Part shown: piece by piece, positions 1 to 7,703 of the stretch
Position numbering within the stretch: the stretch's first letter is position 1
Layout of the letters: each line of letters opens with the position of its first letter
Translations under genes and position numbers: made by a program
Notes under the pieces: model-generated
Told to the model about the DNA's origin: nothing
Databases searched by the model: none
The model's input: only the letters and a program-made list of their open reading frames with translations
Source: Stenotrophomonas maltophilia
Lineage (GTDB): Bacteria; Pseudomonadota; Gammaproteobacteria; Xanthomonadales; Xanthomonadaceae
Direction of reading: 5' to 3'
Assembly (NCBI RefSeq): GCF_039555535.1
Contig: NZ_CP154630.1
Coordinates: forward strand, 1,439,001 to 1,503,000
DNA length: 64,000 nt

Positions 1-1356
1 CTGGTTGCTGCTGCCGGTATGGCCCGGGCCATTGGCGTAGCTCAACGTGGTGTAGGGCTGGCCGGTGCCGTCCAGCGCGTAGTCCAGCTTGCCGGCACCA
101 TCTTCGCCGCCCTTGTCCTTCACCTTGCCCAGGATCGGATTGCCGCGTGCCGGGTAGCCGACGAAGTTCAGCGTGTGCGAGTGGTCGGCGGTGACGATGA
201 TCAGGGTGTCGTCGGCCGAGGTCAGCTCGTTGGCCACGCGCACCGCGTCGGACAGCGCCACGGTCTCGGTCAGGGCACGGTAGGCGTTGCCGCTGTGGTT
301 GGCGTGGTCGATGCGCGCGCCTTCGATCATCAGCACGTAGCCTTCCTGGTGCTTGGCCAGATTCTTGATGGCTGCCGCCGTCAGTTCGGCCAGGCTCGGC
401 TCACCGCCCGGATCCTGCGGGCGCTCGTACTCGTAGCGCATGTGGTCCGGTTCGAACAGGCCAAGGATGGCCGGCGCATCCGCGGCGGCGGCCAGCTGCT
501 TGCTGTTCCACACGTAGGCGCCCTGCGGGTGCGCCTGCTGCCATTCCTGCACCAGGCTGCGGCCATCCAGGCGCTGGCCGACCTTGTCGTCGTACTCCGG
601 GTCGCGCTCTTCCACCGTGGTGAACTCACCACGGCCGCCGCCGAGGGCGACCAGCGGGCCACGGCCATAGCGCGAGGTCGACAGCAGCTGCTGGGCGATG
701 TCCTTGCAGCCTGCGGCCTTGGCCGCGTCGGTCAGGTCGGTGTCGTTTTCCCAGTTGCGCTCGGGCGAGTGCGCATAGGTGGCGGCCGGGGTGGCATGGG
801 TCAGGCGCGCGGTGGATACCACGCCGGTAGCCAGGCCGGCGCTGTCGGCCAGCTGCAGCCAGGTCAGCAGGCCCTTGGACAGGCTGTCGGCACAGTCGGT
901 GCGGCTGCCGGCACTGACGCCGATCGCACCCATGTGGGTCTTCACGCCGGTGGTGATGGCGGTCATGGTGCCGGCCGAATCGGGGGTCTGCGAATCTGTG
1001 TTGTAGGTCTTGCTGAACGCCGTGGCCGGGAAGCGCTCCCAGGACAGCAGGTTCTCTTCGCCGGAGCCGCCCTTCTGCTGGCCTTCGTAGATGCGCGAGG
1101 CGGCCACGGTGGTCAGGCTCATGCCGTCACCGAGGAACAGGATGACGTTCCTGGCCTTGCCGGACATCGCGCCGTTGGCGGCGGCCTGGGCGGCGCCGCT
1201 GCGGTACCACCACTGCGGTGTCTCGCCGGCCGGGTGGGCGACGGGATCGACGGCGACCTTCAGGCCGGCCGGAGCGGACGCGGGTGCGGTGCTGGCGCAG
1301 GCGCCCAGCAGCAGGGTGGTGGCGCAGGCGGCCAACAGGGAGACGGAACGGCGCAT
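1..1356 (-). CDS. Alkaline phosphatase (PhoA-type), lipoprotein, C-terminus cut by window edge
   Basis: Hydrolyses phosphate monoesters outside the cytoplasm. Reading from the ATG at 1356, residues 1-20 form a lipoprotein signal with lipobox LGAC (Cys20), so the enzyme is probably anchored to a membrane facing the periplasm. Family marks follow in order: FLGDGM (about residues 74-79, metal-binding Asp), DSAGT at 126-130 with the nucleophile Ser127, a D-x-x-x-H stretch in IDHANHSGNA, and TADHSH near the visible end. About 452 residues are present; the family usually needs some 50-100 more, which lie before base 1. The gene is divergent from the transporter at 1510, with 153 bases between. I found no convincing PhoB box. 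The fold assignment is firm; the true substrate range is not known. Confidence 0.93.
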   Translation of the reverse strand, partial: MRRSVSLLAACATTLLLGACASTAPASAPAGLKVAVDPVAHPAGETPQWWYRSGAAQAAANGAMSGKARNVILFLGDGMSLTTVAASRIYEGQQKGGSGEENLLSWERFPATAFSKTYNTDSQTPDSAGTMTAITTGVKTHMGAIGVSAGSRTDCADSLSKGLLTWLQLADSAGLATGVVSTARLTHATPAATYAHSPERNWENDTDLTDAAKAAGCKDIAQQLLSTSRYGRGPLVALGGGRGEFTTVEERDPEYDDKVGQRLDGRSLVQEWQQAHPQGAYVWNSKQLAAAADAPAILGLFEPDHMRYEYERPQDPGGEPSLAELTAAAIKNLAKHQEGYVLMIEGARIDHANHSGNAYRALTETVALSDAVRVANELTSADDTLIIVTADHSHTLNFVGYPARGNPILGKVKDKGGEDGAGKLDYALDGTGQPYTTLSYANGPGHTGSSNQ

Positions 1357-1509
1357 GGACGCTGGGATCTCACAAACTGTAACGGGACGTTCATTATGCC
1401 CGCCCTCGCAAGGCACGCCGATGACACACTGATTTGCCGGCCGGGCGGTCGTTCCCCAGCCGTTGTTGGGCTATCGTGCCAGCATCCCTTCCTTCCCTCT
1501 GGATTGCCT

Positions 1510-2844
1510 ATGAAGCTGGTCTCTGCCTGGCTGCGGATTCCATTCTGGCAGCGCGTGGTCGGTGGCTTCGTGCTCGGCGCGCTGGCCGGCTGGGCGCTCG
1601 GCCCGGCCGCGGAAACGTGGTTCGGCCCGCTCGGCGAGCTGTACGTCACCCTGATCAAGATGATCGCGGTGCCGCTGGTGTTCTTCGCGGTCATCAATGC
1701 GATCTCGTCGCTGCACGGCCAGAAGTCGATCGCCGCGCTCAGTGGCCGCACCTTCCTGTGGTTCGTGATCACCGCCGCGCTGGCGGTGTGCGTTGGCCTG
1801 GCCGTAGGCACGGTGCTGCAGCCCGGCGCGGGTGGCCTGCAGTTGGCGATGGCCAGCAACTATGTGCCGCGCGAAGTGCCCAGCGTGGTACAGGTATTGC
1901 TGGACGTGGTGCCGGCCAATGTCTTCTATGCGCTGTCCGGCATCGGCACCAAGGTCAATGCCGCGGGTGAAACCGTGCTGGCCGCCGGCCGTGGCTCGAT
2001 CCTGCCGGTGATCTTCTTTGCTGGTCTGGTCGGTTTCGCCATCGTCAAGCTGGGCGAGAAGGTGACCGAGGCGCGCAAGCTGGTCGGCCAGATGAGCGAC
2101 ATCATGATCCAGGTGACCCGCTTCGTGCTGGAAGTCACCCCGATCGGTACCTTCGGGCTGATCGCCGGTCTGGTCGGCAGCTACGGGTTCGAGAAGCTGC
2201 TGCCGCTGGGTCATTTCGTGCTGGCCCTGTACGTGGCCTGTGCCCTGCACATCGTGGTGGTCTACAGCGCACTGCTGCTGGCGCATGGTCTGAATCCGCT
2301 GAAGTTCTTCCGCGGCGCGGCGCCGGGCATGCAGGTGGCCTTCGTCAGCTCGTCCAGCTTCGCCGCGATGCCGGTGGCGCTGCGTTCGATCACCCACAAC
2401 CTGGGCGTTAACAAGGACTACGGTTCGTTCGCGGTGCCGCTGGGCGCCAGCATCAAGATGGACGGCTGTGGTGCGATCTATCCGGCGCTGTGCGCGGTGT
2501 TCATCGCGCAGTACAGCGGTGTGCCGCTGACCCCGGAACAGTACGTGGTGGTGCTGATCGCCTCGGTGCTGGGCAGCTTCGGTACGGCCGGCGTGCCAGG
2601 TACCGCGGTGATCATGGCTACGGTGGTGCTGAGCGCGGCCAACCTGCCGCTGGAGACGATCGGCTACCTGTATGCCATCGACCGCATCCTGGACATGATG
2701 CGCACGATGACGAACGTGACGGGCCAGATGCTGGTGCCGGTGATCGTGGCCAAGGAGACCGGCCTGCTCGACCAGGCGGTGTATGACAACCCGTCCAGCA
2801 ACGTGGGCGTGGATGATCCCGACCCGACACCGCCACGCGGCTGA
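1510..2844 (+). CDS. Dicarboxylate/amino acid:cation symporter family (GltP/DctA) protein
   Basis: A 444-residue secondary transporter of the inner membrane with eight predicted membrane segments and two re-entrant hairpins, the DAACS fold. Visible family motifs are the serine-rich hairpin SSSSFAAMP, the segment-7 motif PLGASIKMDG, the hairpin-2 motif GTAGVPGTA and the segment-8 motif DMMRTMTNVTGQ. Family members import glutamate, aspartate, succinate or other small carboxylates with Na+ or H+. Here the usual NMDGT reads KMDGC and the Asp that ends the segment-8 motif (NVTGD) is Gln, so cation coupling is likely altered. The start ATG at 1510 gives an N-terminus that begins right before the first helix. 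The gene stands alone, with an intrinsic terminator behind it. The substrate cannot be told from sequence. Confidence 0.9.
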   Translation: MKLVSAWLRIPFWQRVVGGFVLGALAGWALGPAAETWFGPLGELYVTLIKMIAVPLVFFAVINAISSLHGQKSIAALSGRTFLWFVITAALAVCVGLAVGTVLQPGAGGLQLAMASNYVPREVPSVVQVLLDVVPANVFYALSGIGTKVNAAGETVLAAGRGSILPVIFFAGLVGFAIVKLGEKVTEARKLVGQMSDIMIQVTRFVLEVTPIGTFGLIAGLVGSYGFEKLLPLGHFVLALYVACALHIVVVYSALLLAHGLNPLKFFRGAAPGMQVAFVSSSSFAAMPVALRSITHNLGVNKDYGSFAVPLGASIKMDGCGAIYPALCAVFIAQYSGVPLTPEQYVVVLIASVLGSFGTAGVPGTAVIMATVVLSAANLPLETIGYLYAIDRILDMMRTMTNVTGQMLVPVIVAKETGLLDQAVYDNPSSNVGVDDPDPTPPRG

Positions 2845-2863
2845 GGTTGCGTGGTGGTGATGG

Positions 2864-2893
2864 AAGGCCCGCCCTGACCGGCGGGCCTTTTGT
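2864..2893 (+). terminator. Intrinsic terminator of the transporter gene
   Basis: A GC-rich stem, GGCCCGCC...GGCGGGCC, is followed directly by TTTTGTTTT, 20 bases after the stop codon. Confidence 0.8.
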
Positions 2894-2902
2894 TTTGTTC
2901 CG

Positions 2903-2994
2903 GTAGATCCACGCCACGAGGATGGTGGCGGTGCCGACCAAGGTCGGCACCCACCAGGGCAGATGGCGCTGTGCCGACCAAGGTCGGCACCTAC
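2903..2994. repeat. SMAG-type (GTAG-ended) REP pair
   Basis: Starts GTAGATCCACGCC and ends CTAC. It holds two identical 20-bp palindromes, GTGCCGACCAAGGTCGGCAC, at 2931-2950 and 2971-2990. This fits the GTAG-ended REP family described for S. maltophilia. It lies between two convergent genes. Confidence 0.75.
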
Positions 2995-3005
2995 CGGGGG
3001 CGCAA

Positions 3006-3034
3006 ACAAAAAAGCCGCTGCAGGGCAGCGGCTT
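3006..3034 (-). terminator. Intrinsic terminator of the first NlpC/P60 gene
   Basis: Read on the minus strand: AAGCCGCTGC-cct-GCAGCGGCTT followed by TTTTGTTT, just after the stop codon at 3067. Confidence 0.8.
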
Positions 3035-3066
3035 CTCGCATCAGGCGGCTCGGTGGCGCCAACCGG

Positions 3067-3840
3067 TCAGAGGTCGACCCGGCGGGCCTGCATGAACTTG
3101 TTGCCCCAGTAGCCACTGAGCAGGGTGTCCACGCGGACGTCCTTGCCGGAGCTCGGTGCGTGCAGGAAGCGGCCATCGCCCACATAGATGCCCACGTGGT
3201 CGACGCGGCCCTTGCGGCCGAAGAACACCAGGTCACCAGCGGCCAGCGCGGTGCGGTCGTTGATCAGTTCGGCGTTGTCGTCGTGCGCCATTTCGCGCGA
3301 GACGCGCGGCAGCTCGATACCCAGGGCCGAGCGGAACACGTAACCGACCAGGCCACTGCAGTCGAAGCCGCTGTCCGGGTTGCTGCCACCCCAACGGTAC
3401 GGGGTGCCCAGCAGCGTCATTGCACGGCGCAGCAGCGACTGCACCTTGCCGTTGTCGGCCGCGGTGCCGACAACGCTGCCATTGGCAGCGCTGCTGGTGT
3501 CGTAGTTGGCGAGGAGGCGGCTGAGGTCACCGGCCACCACGGCCGAGCGGTCCATCAGCGGAATGGTGTCGTTGGCGGCCAGGTGCGGCAGCAGGGCGGC
3601 CAGGGTAGCGCTGGCGGCGGCGTCGACGCGGCTGCGCTGCGGAGCGGCAGCCTCGGCCTTGGCGGCCGGTCGGGCGGTACTCTCGGCCACCGGGGCCGGG
3701 GTTGCATCGGAACGGTTCGGAGCAGTCTGCGACCAGGCCGGGAGGCTGGTCAGACACAGTGCCAGGCCAAGCAACAACGGGCGGGCACTGCGTGAAGATA
3801 CGGAAGTCTGGCCTTCGCTTTTCAGGTCGTCAGTCGTCAC
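3067..3840 (-). CDS. NlpC/P60 family peptidoglycan endopeptidase (C40), copy 1
   Basis: Cuts peptide cross-bridges of cell wall in the periplasm. The 257-residue product starts at GTG 3840 and has a Sec signal with a long basic lead, ending near PAWSQ (about residue 38). A low-complexity linker of about 100 residues comes next, then the C40 domain: GTPYRWGG, then GFDCSGLVGYV with catalytic Cys161, then RVDHVGIYVGDG with the catalytic His, and FLHAPSSGKDV with the third polar residue. All three catalytic positions are intact. The next gene upstream on the same strand (3972-4511) is a shorter paralogue, so this is a tandem duplication. The exact wall bond cut is unknown. Confidence 0.9.
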   Translation of the reverse strand: MTTDDLKSEGQTSVSSRSARPLLLGLALCLTSLPAWSQTAPNRSDATPAPVAESTARPAAKAEAAAPQRSRVDAAASATLAALLPHLAANDTIPLMDRSAVVAGDLSRLLANYDTSSAANGSVVGTAADNGKVQSLLRRAMTLLGTPYRWGGSNPDSGFDCSGLVGYVFRSALGIELPRVSREMAHDDNAELINDRTALAAGDLVFFGRKGRVDHVGIYVGDGRFLHAPSSGKDVRVDTLLSGYWGNKFMQARRVDL

Positions 3841-3971
3841 GCGTCGGTCACAGGAAAAAAACGATGGGGCATCATGCCCTGTAAAAGCGCGGATAAGTTA
3901 AAAATTCCGTTAGTAATCCGTTAGTTTCAAGGTGATGTGCGTCACAGTTTTGAACATATCGCCTGTTCATC

Positions 3972-4511
3972 TTAGCGAAGGACACGTTTCGCGCCTGTGT
4001 AGTGGTCCTTCCAGTAGGGACCGCTGAGCGAGTCCAGCCGCACGGTGCCACCGGTACTCGGCGCGTGCACGAAACGCCCTTCACCTACATAAATGCCAAC
4101 GTGGGTGACGCTGCCGCGGCTGCCGAAGAACACCAGATCGCCGGTGGCCAGGCGCTGCGGATCGATCTTCGGGCCCTGTACCGCCGCGAGATCGCGCGAA
4201 GTACGTGGCAGCTTCAGGTCCAGCATCTCGCGGTAGACATAGGCGACCAGGCCGCTGCAGTCGAAGCCCGAATCGGGGGTGTTGCCGCCATAGCGGTAGG
4301 GGGTGCCGACCAGGCTGATGGCGCGCATCAGCACCGAGTTGGCCGCCTCCGGGTTGTCCGGCACGGTCTTCGGCCAGTTCGCCGTAGGCGGGGGAGGTGC
4401 AGGTCGGGTGGCCTTGCCACCGCCGCAGGCGGTCATCAGCAGGGGCAGGGCCAGCAGCAGGGCCGGGGCGAGAAGCCGGCGGAGGCCGGACGAAACTGGC
4501 GTGATGTGCAT
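3972..4511 (-). CDS. NlpC/P60 family lipoprotein endopeptidase (C40), copy 2
   Basis: A 179-residue cell-wall endopeptidase. The N-terminus is a lipoprotein signal with lipobox MTAC, followed by a short Pro-rich linker. The C40 domain has GTPYRYGG, GFDCSGLVAYV (catalytic Cys85), SVTHVGIYVGEG and FVHAPSTGG. It resembles the gene 132 bases downstream very closely in the domain but not in the leader: this copy is lipid-anchored and has a short linker, while the other is cleaved by signal peptidase I and has a long linker. They probably act at different depths in the envelope. ATG at 4511 was chosen because it begins the signal peptide. Confidence 0.9.
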   Translation of the reverse strand: MHITPVSSGLRRLLAPALLLALPLLMTACGGGKATRPAPPPPTANWPKTVPDNPEAANSVLMRAISLVGTPYRYGGNTPDSGFDCSGLVAYVYREMLDLKLPRTSRDLAAVQGPKIDPQRLATGDLVFFGSRGSVTHVGIYVGEGRFVHAPSTGGTVRLDSLSGPYWKDHYTGAKRVLR

Positions 4512-4622
4512 GATCTCCGGATAATGCGCCACCTTGGATTGGCCGTCATGATGGCGGCGTCCCCGCCGGGCGACAACCCGCCCCAACCCGCCTGCCTCCG
4601 GCAGATCCAGACAGAGTTGCGC

Positions 4623-5105
4623 ATGAAGATCGAAAAAGACCGCGTTGTCCGCTTCCACTACACCGTTTCCGAAGTCGGCCAGGAGCCGATCGAATCGTCC
4701 AAGGACCGCGGCGAGCCGCTGGCGATCCTGATCGGCCACGGCAACATCATCCCGGGCCTGGAAAACGCCATGATGGACAAGGAAGCCGGCGCGACCTTCA
4801 GCGTCGATGTCAATGCTGCCGACGCCTACGGCGAGCGCCGTGAGGGCCTGTCCCAGCGCGTGCCGAAGAAGCACTTCGGCAACACCAGGCTGGCTCCGGG
4901 CCAGCAGGTCGTGCTGCAGACCAACTTCGGCCCGCGTGCGGTGACCGTGCAGAAGGTCGGCATGAGCGTCGTCGACGTTGACCTGAACCACCCGATGGCT
5001 GGCAAGGACCTGCACTTCGACGTGGAAATCGTCGATGTGCGCGAAGCCGGCCAGGAAGAGATCGATCACGGCCACGTCCACGGCGACGGTGGTCACCACC
5101 ACTGA
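4623..5105 (+). CDS. slyD: FKBP-type peptidyl-prolyl isomerase SlyD
   Basis: A 160-residue cytoplasmic proline isomerase and chaperone that also binds metal ions. The sequence has the split FKBP domain (VRFHYTVSEVGQEPIESS... GHGNIIPGLENAM) with the insert-in-flap domain (SVDVNAADAYGERREGL) and the metal-binding tail GHVHGDGGHHH. In E. coli SlyD delivers nickel to hydrogenase maturation; the tail here is much shorter and has no cysteines, so a general folding role is more likely. ATG at 4623 matches the usual N-terminus. Divergent from the lipoprotein endopeptidase gene, with 111 bases between. Confidence 0.95.
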   Translation: MKIEKDRVVRFHYTVSEVGQEPIESSKDRGEPLAILIGHGNIIPGLENAMMDKEAGATFSVDVNAADAYGERREGLSQRVPKKHFGNTRLAPGQQVVLQTNFGPRAVTVQKVGMSVVDVDLNHPMAGKDLHFDVEIVDVREAGQEEIDHGHVHGDGGHHH

Positions 5106-5127
5106 TCGCAGCGCGATCGTGATGTCA

Positions 5128-5156
5128 GCAACGGCCCGCTTCGGCGGGCCGTTGCG
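5128..5156 (+). terminator. Intrinsic terminator after slyD
   Basis: The stem AACGGCCCGC-ttc-GGCGGGCCGTT is followed by a short T-poor tail (GCGTTTC). It is a strong hairpin but a weak U tract. Confidence 0.6.
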
Positions 5157-5231
5157 TTTCTGGAACACGGCGCGCCCATCCACGGCGTGCGGGCCGACGG
5201 CATAATGACGGACCTGCCCGACGGATGCCCC

Positions 5232-6449
5232 GTGAACGCCGCTTCTCCTTCCCTGCAGCCGATGGCCTCCGGCGAACGCATCGCCGTGCTGGACGTGCTG
5301 CGCGGTGCCGCGCTGCTGGGCATCCTGCTGATGAACATCGAGGCCTTCAGCGGGCCGCTGGACCTGGCGTTCACCGGCATCGACGTGCACTGGCATGGCA
5401 TTGACTACTGGGCCGATGCCTTTGTCTATGTGTTCGTGCAGGGCAAGTTCTTCACGCTGTTCTCGCTGTTGTTCGGCGCCGGCTTTGCGGTGATGGCGCA
5501 ACGCGCCGAGCTGGCTGCGCGTGATTTCACCCCGTTCTACCTGCGTCGCAGTGCCGGTCTGCTGCTGATCGGCCTGTGCCATGCAGTGCTGGTCTGGTCG
5601 GGCGACATCCTGGTGCTGTACGCGCTGATCTCGCTGCCGCTGCTGGCCTGCCGGGAGGCGCCGCGCAGCTGGCTGCCGTGGATGGGCGCGACGGTCTACC
5701 TCGGCGGCGTGGCGATGATGCTGCTGGTCGGCGCGATGGTGTCGATGGCCTCTGCGGACGAGGTGCGGGAAATGCTCACCGAGGCGCAGCAGGGCATCGA
5801 TCTGCAGCGCCAGGTGTACGGGCACGGCAGCTGGATGCAGGCCACCGTCCAGCGGGTGAATGAGTTCGGCGCGTCGATGGGGGCGCTGCTGATCACCGGT
5901 CCGGAGGTGCTTGGCATGTTCCTGATCGGCAGCTGGTTTGCCGGCAGCGGCGCGTTGGCCACACCGGAGCGCTTCCCGCGGTTGTACGCGGTGTTGCGTT
6001 GGGTGGCGCTGCCCCTCGGCCTGCTGGTCACGCTGCTGGGTGTTGCCTGGAAACCGTATCTGGCGCCGGGCGCCTACGATCTGCCGGTGACGGCGGCGAT
6101 GGCGCTGGTGACGATCGGCGGCCTGCCGATGTGCCTGGGCTACCTGGCCTGGATCGTGCACTGGCGCGCGCGGCTGGGCTGGCTGGCGCCGGTCGGGCGC
6201 ATGGCGTTGACCCATTACCTCGGCCAGTCCCTGCTGTGCACCTGGTTGTTCTATCACTACGGCCTGGGCGCGTTCGAAATGATGCCACGCAGCGTGCAGC
6301 TGCTGTTCGCGCTGCTGCTGTTCACCGTGCAGCTGGGCATCTCGCACGCTTGGCTGCGCCACTTCCGCTTTGGGCCGATGGAATGGCTGTGGCGCGCGAT
6401 GACCTACCGGCAGTGGCCGCCGATGCGGCGCGGAGCCGGGCAGGGCTGA
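5232..6449 (+). CDS. DUF418 family membrane protein
   Basis: About 405 residues with roughly eight to ten membrane helices. The opening RIAVLDVLRGAALLGILLMN is the hallmark of the DUF418/YeiB family, whose C-terminal half carries the DUF418 domain (here from about MALTHYLGQS to the end, including FGPMEWLWRAMTY). The family is distantly related to integral-membrane acyltransferases and its role is unknown; some members are tied to export or modification of cell-surface compounds. The start is uncertain: GTG 5232 is chosen because it gives a short lead before the conserved domain, but ATG 5205 and GTG 5187 are in frame. The next gene begins three bases after the stop, so the two are probably one transcript. 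Confidence 0.85.
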   Translation: MNAASPSLQPMASGERIAVLDVLRGAALLGILLMNIEAFSGPLDLAFTGIDVHWHGIDYWADAFVYVFVQGKFFTLFSLLFGAGFAVMAQRAELAARDFTPFYLRRSAGLLLIGLCHAVLVWSGDILVLYALISLPLLACREAPRSWLPWMGATVYLGGVAMMLLVGAMVSMASADEVREMLTEAQQGIDLQRQVYGHGSWMQATVQRVNEFGASMGALLITGPEVLGMFLIGSWFAGSGALATPERFPRLYAVLRWVALPLGLLVTLLGVAWKPYLAPGAYDLPVTAAMALVTIGGLPMCLGYLAWIVHWRARLGWLAPVGRMALTHYLGQSLLCTWLFYHYGLGAFEMMPRSVQLLFALLLFTVQLGISHAWLRHFRFGPMEWLWRAMTYRQWPPMRRGAGQG

Positions 6450-6452
6450 TCG

Positions 6453-7703
6453 ATGCTGGGCGCGCGCGAGGATGTGATCGTGGTGGGCGCCGGTGCCATC
6501 GGTCTGGCCGCCGCGCTCGCACTGCGTGCGCAGGGGCGGCAGGTGCGTGTGATCGATCGTGGCCGCATTGGTGCGGCAACCTCGCACGGCAACTGCGGCA
6601 CCGTTACTCCCAGCCATGCACCTCCACTGGCTGCGCCTGGCGTGCCACTGCGCGCATTGCGCTGGATGCTCGATCCGCGTGCGCCGCTGTATGTGCGCAC
6701 CCGCCTGGATCCGGTGCTGTGGCGCTGGTTGCTGCAGTTCGGTGCACGCTGCAACACGCGTGACTGGCTGCAATCCACGCGGGCACGGGGTGCATTGCTG
6801 AACGACTCGCGGCTGCGCCTGGCCGATTGGGTGCAGGCGCATGCACTGGAGTGCGAGTTCGATACGCGCGGGCTGGACTATGTGTTCGGCGATGCGCGCA
6901 ACTTCGACCACTACGCGGCCGAGTGCGAAGCACTGAACAGGCAGGGTATCGCCACGGCCTGCATCGACGGGGCCGGCTACGCACGTGCCAATCCGGCCTT
7001 CCACGACCGCCTGGCCGGCGCGATCCACTTTCCCGGTGATGCGCAGCTGCGGCCGGACCGCTACACCGCGGAGCTGGCACGTGTACTGCGCGCGCAGGGC
7101 GTGGTGATCGACGAGCAGAAGGACGTGCAGGGCTTCAGCGACGATGCACACGGGGTACGCGTGCAGGTCGGTGGGCAGGCCCTGCGGGCACGTGAGCTGG
7201 TGCTGGCCACCGGCCCGTGGTCGCGCGACTGGGCACGGCAACTGGATCTGCGCGTGCCGATCCAGCCCGGCAAAGGCTACTCGCTGACCTGGTCGCGACC
7301 GGCGCAGGTGCCACAGCGTCCGGTGGTGCTGAAAGACCATTCCGTGTTCGTGATCGCCTGGCGCGAAGCGCTGCGGCTGGGCGGCACCATGGAATTCGCC
7401 GGTGCCGATCCGCAGCTGCGCACGGCCCGCCTGCAGGCTTTGCAGCAGGCCGCCGACCACTACCTGCGCGCGCCACGCGGTGCGCAGCTGCAGGAGCAGT
7501 GGTGCGGGTGGCGCCCCATGAGCGTGGACGACGTGCCGTTGATCGGCCGCGCACCCGCGCATCCTCACGTCTGGCTTGCGGCGGGGCATGGCATGCTCGG
7601 CATCAGCATGAGCGCCGGCACCGGCCAGCTGATTGCCGATCTCGTCTGCGGCCGCACACCAGCGATCGATCCTGCCCCTTACCGACCCGAGCGATTCCGA
7701 TGA
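6453..7703 (+). CDS. FAD-dependent D-amino acid dehydrogenase-like oxidoreductase (DadA family)
   Basis: A 416-residue flavoprotein of the DAO fold. The N-terminal dinucleotide-binding loop is VIVVGAGAIGLAAAL (residues 8-22) with an acidic end of strand 2 (VIDRG). The C-terminal FAD motif is HVWLAAGHGMLGISMSAGTG, and the substrate region has WCGWRPMSVDDVPLIG. This arrangement is that of DadA-type dehydrogenases, which oxidise D-amino acids to oxoacids and pass electrons to the quinone pool. It lacks any membrane helix. It lies between a DUF418 gene and gorA and overlaps gorA by four bases, so the three are probably cotranscribed. Other DAO members such as glycine or hydroxyproline oxidases are possible. 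Confidence 0.85.
   Translation: MLGAREDVIVVGAGAIGLAAALALRAQGRQVRVIDRGRIGAATSHGNCGTVTPSHAPPLAAPGVPLRALRWMLDPRAPLYVRTRLDPVLWRWLLQFGARCNTRDWLQSTRARGALLNDSRLRLADWVQAHALECEFDTRGLDYVFGDARNFDHYAAECEALNRQGIATACIDGAGYARANPAFHDRLAGAIHFPGDAQLRPDRYTAELARVLRAQGVVIDEQKDVQGFSDDAHGVRVQVGGQALRARELVLATGPWSRDWARQLDLRVPIQPGKGYSLTWSRPAQVPQRPVVLKDHSVFVIAWREALRLGGTMEFAGADPQLRTARLQALQQAADHYLRAPRGAQLQEQWCGWRPMSVDDVPLIGRAPAHPHVWLAAGHGMLGISMSAGTGQLIADLVCGRTPAIDPAPYRPERFR

Noticed and set aside
1377..1394. Possible PhoB box before the alkaline phosphatase gene
   Set aside because: CTGTAAC and CGTTCAT match the consensus at only about 10 of 14 places and are on the strand facing the transporter, not the phosphatase.
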